The notes under the pieces: model-generated
The model's database searches: none
Told to the model about the DNA's origin: nothing
The model's input: the letters and a program-made list of their open reading frames with translations, nothing else
In this document: one piece after another, positions 1 to 5,862 of the stretch
How the letters are laid out: each line of letters starts with the position of its first letter
How positions within the stretch are numbered: the first letter of the stretch is position 1
Assembly: GCA_030824555.1 (NCBI GenBank)
Contig: JAVBXK010000016.1
Coordinates: forward strand, 1 to 64,000
Source of the DNA: a bacterium
GTDB taxonomy: Bacteria > Pseudomonadota > Gammaproteobacteria > Burkholderiales > Burkholderiaceae_C
Length of the DNA: 64,000 nucleotides
Reading direction: 5' to 3'
Program-made: the position numbers and the translations under genes

Positions 1-53
1 CCAGTCGCCCCAGCAACTCTGAGTTCATCTCTGTCATAGGTGTCCACCTTGTT

Positions 54-692
54 TTACATGGACACCCAGCTTCCCTCAATTGCCCTGCCGCCGATAGATG
101 TAGTTAATAGAGCGCTTACGATGGAGTAGTACTTGCCATGACGGCGGATGAATGGGGACATGACAACGCTTCTGAAGTCCTCGCTTCGGAAACCGCCTTC
201 CGGTGTGGAGTCGTGCAGTCTTTGAACTCTTACGTGTAGCTTTGAGGCGGTGTACTTCTGACGTGAGAAGAGCGCCTCTCGAAGCGAGTTCTTCATGTCG
301 GTTGGGAGATGCGCGTTGAGATAGCTATGGTGAACGGAAGTGGACATCCTCCAGAGGACGGAGAGAATGAACATCCGGACCTTGCCTACATCGACGTTGC
401 TGAAACTGATGCCGTCGGCAGTCCTACGTATTACTGAGCCAGCATCGCCCTTGAAGACTGAGATGCCGTACGAGTCGTACTCGGAGTTCATCAAGGCTTC
501 GCAACTGCTGCAAAGCTGATCAGTGCTCCAAGAGTCTGAGGAGAGTGCTATTGGAGTCGCTGCGTCGTCTCTAGCCGTGATTGCGCTGCCGCTGCCCTGC
601 CGAAGGATCGGTCGAAACTGGGCGTTCGGAATAGCGTGTGAATTACAGAGCTCGGCAAGCTCTTCGCATAGGTGGCATCTTCCGTAGGACAT
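54..692 (-). CDS. Cassette-like protein with paired CxxC motifs
   Basis: Protein of about 212 aa with CxxC pairs at residues 6/9 and 61/64 and a Ser-His-x-Ile-Pro motif at 18-22. This layout (C-x2-C, SHxIP, then LCxxCE) is familiar from HNH-like or zinc-ribbon hypothetical proteins found in mobile DNA; no catalytic function can be assigned. I start at the ATG at 692 because the longer frame reaches back through a GTG into insertion-sequence DNA. Twelve bases upstream of this ATG is GTTAGGC, the 3' box of an integron attC site. The gene lies on the same strand as the cassette genes at 3022-4410, so it is probably another integron cassette. Its own attC would lie before base 54, outside the window. 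Confidence 0.6.
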   Translation of the reverse strand: MSYGRCHLCEELAELCNSHAIPNAQFRPILRQGSGSAITARDDAATPIALSSDSWSTDQLCSSCEALMNSEYDSYGISVFKGDAGSVIRRTADGISFSNVDVGKVRMFILSVLWRMSTSVHHSYLNAHLPTDMKNSLREALFSRQKYTASKLHVRVQRLHDSTPEGGFRSEDFRSVVMSPFIRRHGKYYSIVSALLTTSIGGRAIEGSWVSM

Positions 693-703
693 TGGATCGT
701 AAC

Positions 704-710
704 GCCTAAC
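704..710 (-). other. attC R' box (GTTAGGC) next to the IS
   Basis: On the minus strand GTTAGGC fits the G^TTRRRY core of an integron recombination site and sits 12 bases before the ATG of the gene at 54-692, the usual cassette spacing. The rest of an attC is not visible on the other side; insertion-sequence DNA begins within about ten bases. This is what insertion of an IS1111-attC type element into an attC would leave. It is a single 7-base match, so chance cannot be excluded. Confidence 0.45.
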
Positions 711-719
711 GAATGAAAG

Positions 720-831
720 GGACTTCCCCGTCCCGAGCGCGCCGCGCAGTTGCGGCAATCGGCATCCAAGTGTCACGATGGGAAGTGCAATTTTTCATCA
801 ACTCACTCGTTTGTGTGGAAAGGGGAAGTCC
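720..831 (+). promoter_or_regulatory. Inverted repeat covering the transposase RBS
   Basis: GGACTTCCCC at 720-729 is exactly complementary to GGGGAAGTCC at 822-831, immediately before the transposase ATG at 832. The right arm contains the purine-rich ribosome binding site. A transcript entering from outside would contain both arms and could hide the RBS, whereas one starting inside the element would not. Such protection is known for several insertion sequences; here it is inferred from sequence alone. Confidence 0.45.
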
Positions 832-1848
832 ATGGCCATTGTCACCATTGGTATCGATCTCGCCAAGAACGTCTTCGCCATTCATGGCGTGGATGCCACA
901 GGCAAAGCCGTGTTGGTTCGCCCCAATGTAGCCCGGGCCAAATTGCTTGAACTCATCGCATCGATTCCCGCCTGCCTCATCGGCATGGAAGCCTGCTCGG
1001 GAGCCCATCACTGGGCGCGTGAGTTTGCAAAGTTTGGCCACACCGTGCGCCTGATGGCGCCGAAGTTCGTCGTGCCCTACCGCCTCTCTGGCAAGCGCGG
1101 CAAGAACGACGCGGCAGATGCCGCTGCCATCTGCGAAGCCGTCACCCGTCCCAACATGCGTTTTGTGCCCGTCAAGACCCTGGAGCAGCAAGGCCAGTTG
1201 GCAGTTCACCGTGCCCGCCAAGGGTTTGTCGAGCAGCGCACCGCCACCCTCAACCGCATCCGCGGTCTGCTGGCCGAGTTCGGCGTGGTCTTGCCGTTGA
1301 AAGCCGCCGTGGTGCGCCGTGAAGCCACCCTGCACCTGGAAGAATTGCCCGGTTGGGCCAACCCTGTCGTGGGTGACCTGCTGAGTAAAGTCACCCGACT
1401 GGATGAACGCATTGCCCTGTACGACCGCCACATCGCCACCATGGCCAGCGAAAGCACCGCCATCAAGCAACTGATGCAACTGCCCGGTGTAGGCCCCACC
1501 ACGGCCACCGCGCTGATGAGCACTATCGGCAACGGGCGAGACTTCCGGTGTGGCCGCCAGCTCAGCGCCTGGCTGGGGTTGGTGCCGGGCCAATACAGCT
1601 CGGGTGGCAAGGCCCGGCTGGGGTACATCACCAAAGCAGGAGACCCGTATTTGCGGTCTTTGCTGGTGCTGGGAGCACGAGCGGTGTTGCAGTTGGCCAA
1701 GAACAAAACAGACCCGGTGAGCCGCTGGGCCAATGCCTTGGCCGAGCGCCGAGGCTACTGGCGGGCGGTGGTGGCCATCGCGGCCAAGAACGCCCGCATG
1801 TGCTGGGCCAGCCTGAACAAGGGTGAGGCATTTCGTATGCCTGCGTGA
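832..1848 (+). CDS. IS110-family (DEDD) transposase/recombinase
   Basis: 338 aa, the normal size for the family. The N-terminal RuvC-like DEDD domain shows all four acidic positions: D9 (IGIDLAK), E53 (GMEACSG), D93 and D96 (KNDAADA). The C-terminal transposase_20 region contains PGVGPTTA and the GDPYLR segment near residue 285. The start is the ATG at 832, preceded by AGGGGAAG; upstream in-frame codons are not conserved-looking. The gene appears intact and could be active. Location beside an attC-like box suggests the IS1111-attC group, which is known to target cassette recombination sites. Confidence 0.9.
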   Translation: MAIVTIGIDLAKNVFAIHGVDATGKAVLVRPNVARAKLLELIASIPACLIGMEACSGAHHWAREFAKFGHTVRLMAPKFVVPYRLSGKRGKNDAADAAAICEAVTRPNMRFVPVKTLEQQGQLAVHRARQGFVEQRTATLNRIRGLLAEFGVVLPLKAAVVRREATLHLEELPGWANPVVGDLLSKVTRLDERIALYDRHIATMASESTAIKQLMQLPGVGPTTATALMSTIGNGRDFRCGRQLSAWLGLVPGQYSSGGKARLGYITKAGDPYLRSLLVLGARAVLQLAKNKTDPVSRWANALAERRGYWRAVVAIAAKNARMCWASLNKGEAFRMPA

Positions 1849-1922
1849 GCGGCAAAGGCAATACTCCGCGCAAACAAACTCTTCCCGTACCATTCCTCTT
1901 TTGAAATGAAACGGGAGATACG

Positions 1923-2435
1923 ATGCGAAAAACCCTCACCTGCTGCACTCTTGCGCTTACCACGGTCATGGCCCAGGCGGAATCCCTTTGGGGTCAAGCC
2001 GAACACGGAGCAAGCACCGCGGAAATCGCGGGGCTCTTCCCCGAAGGGGCCAGCGTAACGCCCGCTGAAAATCAACGCTTCGACAACGGGGCCATGCTCC
2101 GCTACCAAATCGCAAACGTGGAAATCCTGGACAAGAAGTTCACCGTCGGCTTCTACTTTCTAAAGGACAGCCTCACCCACGTGTCCCTGCGGTGGAAGTC
2201 GGATGTGCCCATCTATTCCTGCGAACTGACCAGTCAAAATATCCAGGAAGCCCTGCGCGCAAAGTATGGACCGGACTTGGATAGCTCCCGCAGCAAAGGC
2301 CTTGGGGTGATTCGCGGGGCCTCCTGGATTAGCGGCAAGACGACCATATCCCTGTCCACGTTCGCATACGACAACGCGTGCTCTATCTCCATCAACTACA
2401 GCGGTCGCCTGGCCGAAGCTGGCAGCAAGCTCTAA
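1923..2435 (+). CDS. Small secreted protein of unknown function
   Basis: 170 aa with a clean signal peptide (MRKTL, hydrophobic stretch, cleavage expected after AQA near residue 19). The mature part is soluble-looking and has no domain I recognise; the two Cys around residues 80 and 153 could form a disulfide in the periplasm. GGGAGATACG before the ATG is a good ribosome binding site. It is on the opposite strand to the cassette genes on both sides, so it is either an antisense-oriented cassette or unrelated DNA caught between the IS and the array. Confidence 0.7.
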   Translation: MRKTLTCCTLALTTVMAQAESLWGQAEHGASTAEIAGLFPEGASVTPAENQRFDNGAMLRYQIANVEILDKKFTVGFYFLKDSLTHVSLRWKSDVPIYSCELTSQNIQEALRAKYGPDLDSSRSKGLGVIRGASWISGKTTISLSTFAYDNACSISINYSGRLAEAGSKL

Positions 2436-3012
2436 TCGGCTCTCGGCCTTAGTTAAGAACGCCGACCACCTCCGGTCATTCTTACCTCGGTCCGAGGCCT
2501 ATTCTGTTGACACCAACCGAAAACTGACCACTTGGGGGGGGTGCCAACCCAAAATTGACCAGGGTGTATCACGCGACTGCTGAATTTTTCGGCAGGAGCA
2601 AACCAAAGGTGATCACCATGGAAATGATGGTGAAGCGAGCAACTTCCACCGTGTGAAAGCCAGCGTTGATGAGCAAAGGTTGGGACCTGCGCGGGCGGTG
2701 ACCGTTTAATTCAAGGAGGCGCATGGCTGCGTCCTCGGCTAACCAATGGGTTGCCCGCGTGCGTCTTTCATCAGGGTCCGCAGACAAACAACAGTCTGCA
2801 TTCATGACCGTTTGTAGTTTCGCCGTCCGCACTCTTTGCATGAGGTTCGGCGCTGGGTTGAGCACGAAGTGGAATGCAAGTGGGTCAGGGAAACAGAATT
2901 CCGCCATCAATCTCCATGCGATTCATGGCGGTGGGAATTTGTTTGACTTTGGTGGGGAAGCCCTTGTAGTTGGAGATCAGCGGCGCCGGTACGGCATCCG
3001 CTGGATTGACTT
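2436..3012. other. Gene-poor stretch between array end and 1923-2435
   Basis: No convincing gene. Short open frames exist on both strands (for example 2569-2910 minus and 2723-3160 plus) but lack a good ribosome binding site, recognisable domains or a codon pattern like the neighbours. The stretch contains a compact palindrome (CCTCGGTCCGAGG near 2485-2497), the two IS21-like terminal repeats at 2513-2561, and the last attC-like site from 2966. It looks like scar DNA left by mobile-element activity. Confidence 0.5.
2513..2561. repeat. IS21-like terminal direct repeats (remnant)
   Basis: CCAACCGAAAACTGACCA (2513-2530) and CCAACCCAAAATTGACCA (2544-2561) match at 16 of 18 bases and are 31 bases apart. 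Repeated AAAxTGACCA units are typical of the ends of IS21-family elements, which have several terminal repeats for IstA binding. No istA or istB frame is present nearby, so only one end remains. Confidence 0.55.
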
Positions 3013-3019
3013 GTTCGGC
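2966..3019 (-). other. attC site of cassette 2, 3' end degenerate
   Basis: On the minus strand, directly after the stop of the gene at 3022-3336, GCCGAAC (3013-3019) is an R''-type box. It is followed by AAGTC and an imperfect hairpin whose arms CCAGCGG/CCGCTG and GCCG/CGGC close near 2990. The box is the exact complement of the first bases of the same cassette (GTTCGGC, 3861-3867), as expected because both halves come from one excised circle. No G^TTRRRY core follows the hairpin, so the far boundary is lost. Confidence 0.6.
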
Positions 3020-3021
3020 GC

Positions 3022-3336
3022 TTATTCGGTGAGCCCTGCAACTATTGCGGCAATGAGGGTATTTCTGGCACCGGCCGAACTTTCCGTGTACACGCCCGAT
3101 TTTCTTTCATACCAGTCCTGGCCAATGCAAACCTTGAAATCATCTATTCTTGTCAAATAGCACCAAAATACTGATGTGTCTTGAGTTGATGGTTCATAAA
3201 CAAAGTTTGTTGCTTTAAAGCTTATTTCTAGGTTTCTTAGTGCACCGCCAATAACCGAATCAAATTGCCCAACCTCATTTTGCGCATGTATTTGATCAAT
3301 TTCCTGTATGCCAGCAAGTCTTATTTTTTTGCCCAT
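3022..3336 (-). CDS. Second frame of cassette 2, unknown function
   Basis: 104 aa if read from its own ATG (3336). It has no domain I recognise; a central segment (FWCYLTRIDDFKVCIG) looks like a beta-rich soluble fold. It overlaps the end of the upstream gene by 16 bases, and the overlap contains seven A residues in a row. Read in the -1 frame relative to the upstream gene it could be the C-terminal half of one longer protein made by frameshifting, or split by a one-base slip. The stop is directly followed by the attC of the cassette. Confidence 0.6.
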   Translation of the reverse strand: MGKKIRLAGIQEIDQIHAQNEVGQFDSVIGGALRNLEISFKATNFVYEPSTQDTSVFWCYLTRIDDFKVCIGQDWYERKSGVYTESSAGARNTLIAAIVAGLTE

Positions 3337-3845
3337 GATCTGGTAAATCCTGTGGCGCCGCCTCTTGAGTTTTTCCTCTCAGCGATATGCTTCGTTGGAT
3401 TTCCTTGGTAAGCATGAAGGAGGTAGCTTGCGGCGCTGCTGGTCGGGAAGTTGTTTTCTGGAGGAAGTGAAACAAGGCGAATAATGTCCTTGAGTATTAA
3501 GAGAACAACCTTTAGAGAGTCTACAGTCGGGCTACCTGCATCATTCAGCCTGAAGTATTTAGCCTCCAGCCAATTGTTTCTGTAGATGCCGTATTTTCGC
3601 AGCTCTGGTGTAAGGATATTCATTGCATCCAAATCAAGATGAATATCCGCTCTTTTCCCAGGTGCTATTGGGTAGGCGACCTCTGATCGCAGGCATGAAA
3701 TTGGATTATTAATATTTCTGCCATTTAACTCTTGGAGGACAGCCATTGAGAACGCCGACATTAGAGTGCCTTCATAGTCGAAATTCTGATAGGGCAGTCC
3801 TGTCAGAAACTCAGGCAGAGACATGAAAGCTTGTTCGTAGAGCAT
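3321..3845 (-). CDS. Putative PD-(D/E)XK nuclease-like cassette protein
   Basis: 174 aa. The segment GKRADIHLDLD (residues about 62-72) followed by WLEAKYF (about 91-97) has the spacing of the D...ExK core of PD-(D/E)XK nucleases: an Asp at the end of a strand and Glu-x-Lys on the next. This is motif reading only; an inactive relative is possible. The ATG at 3845 lies 16 bases inside the cassette, after GTTCGGC, as is normal for cassette genes. The gene ends with TGG GCA AAA AAA TAA, and the heptamer A AAA AAA is in the right frame for a -1 slip into the next gene. Confidence 0.6.
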   Translation of the reverse strand: MLYEQAFMSLPEFLTGLPYQNFDYEGTLMSAFSMAVLQELNGRNINNPISCLRSEVAYPIAPGKRADIHLDLDAMNILTPELRKYGIYRNNWLEAKYFRLNDAGSPTVDSLKVVLLILKDIIRLVSLPPENNFPTSSAASYLLHAYQGNPTKHIAERKNSRGGATGFTRSWAKK

Positions 3846-3860
3846 GATTATCCTTATTGT

Positions 3861-3928
3861 GCCGAACGTTTGAATTCACCGGACCTGTGCGGTTTTTCGC
3901 GCAGGTCCGGTGGAATGATGGATTGGGC
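3861..3928 (-). other. attC site of cassette 1
   Basis: Read on the minus strand the order is GCCCAAT (R'', 3922-3928), a 5-base spacer, a long hairpin, another spacer and GTTCGGC (R', 3861-3867, the start of cassette 2). The hairpin arms are 3877-3891 and 3898-3912: fifteen paired positions with one G-U, loop about six bases. Just outside them one extra G is unpaired on one arm, like the extrahelical bases that orient attC recombination. R'' matches the start of cassette 1 (GTTGGGC) at 6 of 7 bases. There is no T-run on either side, so it is not a terminator. Confidence 0.7.
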
Positions 3929-3957
3929 CGCGCTTTTCGTGACCATAGCCGACCACC

Positions 3958-4410
3958 TTAGTCATGGCCATTCCCCAACACAACTTGGTGTAGCTCACGA
4001 AGCACCTTCATTTCACTGCCGAGGCGTTCAACGAGAGAGCTCGAGAATTTGACGACAGCTATAACATCTTCGGTGTCATGTGCTGTAAATGGGCTTGCGC
4101 TTGCTCTATCAAGAAACTCGTGGGCGAAAGCATTGTGTGCGCAGAAATTGCGCCATTTCACCACTTTCCCAAGATCCCCGATAAGCTCGGCATTGCAATT
4201 TACCTCAGTGAACATTTTTATCAGTTTTCCTAGCGGCGCACTACTGATGCCCGCTGGGTCAAAGCGAAAGACAATAGGTGACGGTACTGATTTCGCTATG
4301 ACCTCATAGGATAGGCCAACACAAATCTTCAATGCCTCTTCAATCATTTGGAATGAGAGAAGGGCTTTGTGGATGGCCGCTATGTAAGAACTTGGCGGTT
4401 GATTACTCAT
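3958..4410 (-). CDS. HEPN-like protein encoded by cassette 1
   Basis: 150 aa, mostly helical by composition. Residues around 87-94 read WRNFCAHN, an exact R-N-x3-H, which is the active-site motif of HEPN ribonucleases found in many toxins and abortive-infection proteins. The same motif also occurs in non-enzymatic helical relatives, so RNase activity is only a possibility. The ATG at 4410 lies 12 bases after the GTTGGGC core at the attI-cassette junction and four bases after the stop of the leader ORF, which suggests coupled translation. The stop is followed by the cassette attC. Confidence 0.65.
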   Translation of the reverse strand: MSNQPPSSYIAAIHKALLSFQMIEEALKICVGLSYEVIAKSVPSPIVFRFDPAGISSAPLGKLIKMFTEVNCNAELIGDLGKVVKWRNFCAHNAFAHEFLDRASASPFTAHDTEDVIAVVKFSSSLVERLGSEMKVLRELHQVVLGNGHD

Positions 4411-4414
4411 CGGA

Positions 4415-4525
4415 TTACGAGGCCCAACGTTCGAAATATGCGGCGCACGCGAAGCGGGTGTCCGCTCGATTTAGGCGTTCTGTCGCGGTCCGCAACAATT
4501 CCTGGCGCGTCATCTGTTGGTTCAT
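4415..4525 (-). CDS. 36-codon leader ORF across the attI junction
   Basis: Starts MNQQMTRQELLRT and ends AYFERWAS, with a very strong ribosome binding site (GGGGAGGATTTG then ATG). The last codons cross the GTTGGGC junction and the TAA is four bases before the first cassette ATG. This is the same arrangement as the short attI1 ORF (orf11) of class 1 integrons, which raises translation of a first cassette gene that lacks its own ribosome binding site. The peptide itself need not have a function. The cassette gene has no RBS of its own other than what this ORF provides. Confidence 0.6.
   Translation of the reverse strand: MNQQMTRQELLRTATERLNRADTRFACAAYFERWAS
4422..4475 (-). other. attI-like region with recombination core
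   Basis: On the minus strand GTTGGGC (4422-4428) is a perfect G^TTRRRY core and marks where cassette 1 joins the integron platform. Upstream, GCCTAAA and a weak imperfect palindrome (GCGGACACCCGC against GCGTGCGCCGC) precede it, so the segment could be attI itself or a decayed attC. Its position between the divergent integrase gene and the first cassette favours attI. Confidence 0.5.
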
Positions 4526-4641
4526 CAAATCCTCCCCTTCTTTGATGCCATCTCACGTACCTGCTCTACTGCGTCCGTTCCAAAAGCTGGCTTTTGATCG
4601 TGCGCTGTGGCGCAGCTACGCAAGCTGTCAGAAAAAGTGGG

Positions 4642-4657
4642 CTGTATAAATAGCCAG
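4642..4657. promoter_or_regulatory. LexA-like box in the intI/attI region
   Basis: CTGTATAAATAGCCAG has the SOS-box form CTGT-N8-(A)CAG with an AT-rich centre; one half-site base differs (CCAG for ACAG). LexA control of integron integrase genes is established for several integrons. Here the box is about 140 bases upstream of the intI start and also upstream of the leader ORF on the other strand, so it could affect either promoter. Confidence 0.45.
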
Positions 4658-4704
4658 TCTTTGTACTAGCGCCACTGTTTTAACCGTCGATCAATACGTA
4701 ATGT

Positions 4705-4725
4705 ATCCCGCAGAACCTGCGGGAT
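4705..4725. repeat. 9-bp perfect inverted repeat upstream of intI
   Basis: ATCCCGCAG and CTGCGGGAT flank AAC. There is no T-run, so it is not an obvious terminator. It lies between the LexA-like box and the integrase start and may be an operator or a structural element of the platform. Confidence 0.4.
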
Positions 4726-4798
4726 AAAACGGACGGTGCGGGATATTCTGGTCACGGTTTCCTCCTGAAAGTGGCTTGCCGCCTGGGTTTTCAGCGAC

Positions 4799-5065
4799 AT
4801 GAAACCCGGCACGCCTGTTTTGCGCCCCACACGGCTTCTTGACCAGTTGCGGGAGCGGATTTATTACCTTCACTATAGCCTCAGCACTGAGAAGGCCTAC
4901 CTCCACTGGGTGCGCTTTTTTGTTCGGTGGCATGGTCGCAATAGCGAAATGCGGCATCCGCGAGACATGGGCGCGGCAGAGGTGGAAGCGTTCTTGAACA
5001 TGCTGGCCAACGAACGGAAAGTGTCAGCCTCCAGCACATTGGATTCATTGGCCTCTGGCTGCTGA
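4799..5065 (+). pseudogene. intI: Integron integrase, N-terminal fragment
   Basis: 88 codons. Residues about 12-78 match the N-terminal SAM-like domain of IntI-type tyrosine recombinases: [31 protein letters not shown] and [10 protein letters not shown]. The similarity stops abruptly at KVSAS; the remaining ten codons do not match and a stop follows. The catalytic domain with the R...HxxR...Y residues is absent in all frames up to yqeY, so the enzyme is inactive and the cassettes are frozen unless an integrase acts in trans. Direction is opposite to the cassettes, as in complete integrons. Confidence 0.85.
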
Positions 5066-5173
5066 GTGGCGACCATGCGCGTGGCAGCTCACGGGCCCTT
5101 CAGCGTCGCGACCAGCCCTTCACCTCCACACCTGGGGGACAATCGGCGCTTTGCATTTTTCAAGAAACACACC

Positions 5174-5635
5174 ATGAGCCTGAAAGCCCAAATCACCGAA
5201 GACATGAAAGCCGCCATGCGCGCCAAGGACACCGAGCGCCTGGGCACCATCCGCCTGCTGACCGCCGCCATGAAACAAAAGGAAGTGGACGAGCGCGTGG
5301 AGCTGGACGATGCCATGGTGGTGGCCATCGTGGACAAGCTCATCAAGCAGCGCAAAGACAGCATCGAAGCCTTCACCAAAGCCGACCGAAAAGACCTGGC
5401 CGACAAGGAAGCAGCCGAAATGGCCGTGCTGCAGGCCTACCTGCCCGCCCGCCTGTCAGCCGACGAAATCTCCGCCGCCGTGGGCACGCTGGTGCAAGGC
5501 CTGGCTGCCGAACTGGGCCGTGCCCTGACCGGTGCCGACATGGGCAAGGTGATGGGCGCTGCCAAGGCCCAGTTTGCAGGCAAGGCCGACATGGGCCAGG
5601 TGTCTGCAGCCATCAAGGCCGAATTGGCGGGTTGA
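5174..5635 (+). CDS. yqeY: GatB/YqeY-domain protein
   Basis: 153 aa, the usual length for this family. The N-terminal helical part (MSLKAQITEDMKAAM, RLGTIRLLTAAMK) and the C-terminal part with ALTGADMGKVMGAAK and ADMGQVSAAIK are typical of YqeY proteins, which share a domain with the tail of GatB and are thought to interact with tRNA; the exact role is not settled. In many proteobacteria yqeY sits with rpsU and dnaG; here the upstream neighbour is the truncated intI, so the integron has landed directly 5' of it. The ATG at 5174 is chosen because the longer frame runs into the degenerate intI tail. Confidence 0.9.
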   Translation: MSLKAQITEDMKAAMRAKDTERLGTIRLLTAAMKQKEVDERVELDDAMVVAIVDKLIKQRKDSIEAFTKADRKDLADKEAAEMAVLQAYLPARLSADEISAAVGTLVQGLAAELGRALTGADMGKVMGAAKAQFAGKADMGQVSAAIKAELAG

Positions 5636-5652
5636 TTCACGGCCAAAAACAA

Positions 5653-5747
5653 CTCTACCGCTTGTATTCATTCAACAGTTTGCTATCAATTAATTTATAT
5701 AGCAAACTATTTACTACTGACAAGCGGTAGAGCCCATTTTTTTATTG
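5653..5747. terminator. Bidirectional terminator made of two repeat copies
   Basis: CTCTACCGCTTG (5653-5664) pairs exactly with CAAGCGGTAGAG (5721-5732), and inside it AGTTTGCTAT (5678-5687) pairs with ATAGCAAACT (5699-5708). Each half resembles one copy of the interspersed repeat seen elsewhere in the window, here in inverted orientation. A run of T follows on the plus strand (5737-5743). It lies between the convergent yqeY and EamA genes and probably ends both transcripts. Confidence 0.7.
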
Positions 5748-5862
5748 AATTGACTTGAACCACCCGCAACCCATCCGCCCCAGCAAGCATTGCGGAACAG
5801 GCCAAGGCCACCAGGCCATCGTCGGCAGCCCGGCAAGACAGCGACAGCCCTGCGCCACGCTG

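Larger units (their letters stand above)
711..1922 (+). mobile_element. IS110/IS1111-type insertion sequence (ends approximate)
   Basis: A complete IS110-family transposase gene with short flanks. Clear terminal inverted repeats were not found, so the limits given are simply the flanking features: the attC-like box ending at 710 and the next gene at 1923. IS110 elements lack classical ends and carry a structured non-coding RNA next to the transposase gene; the 121 bases left of the start codon are the larger of the two flanks. GAATGAAAGGGAC at the left and GAAATGAAACGGGAG near 1905 look alike and could relate to the ends. Confidence 0.45.

Noticed and set aside
706-1893. Long minus-strand open frame of about 395 codons opposite the transposase
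   Set aside because: It is a mirror of the real transposase frame in GC-rich DNA; its product is a low-complexity Gly/His/Gln-rich sequence with no signatures, while the plus strand has all four DEDD residues.
2908-3012. Open frame downstream of 3022-3336 (ending NRMEIDGGILFP) as a continuation of the cassette protein
   Set aside because: It crosses the attC hairpin and is in another frame; attC sites are frequently open by chance.
2569-3160. Overlapping open frames on both strands after the array end
   Set aside because: No ribosome binding site, no recognisable domain and incompatible overlap with the attC-like site at 2966-3019.
3877-3912. Strong hairpin read as a rho-independent terminator
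   Set aside because: No T-run on either strand, and the hairpin sits between R'' and R' boxes with an extrahelical base, which fits attC better.
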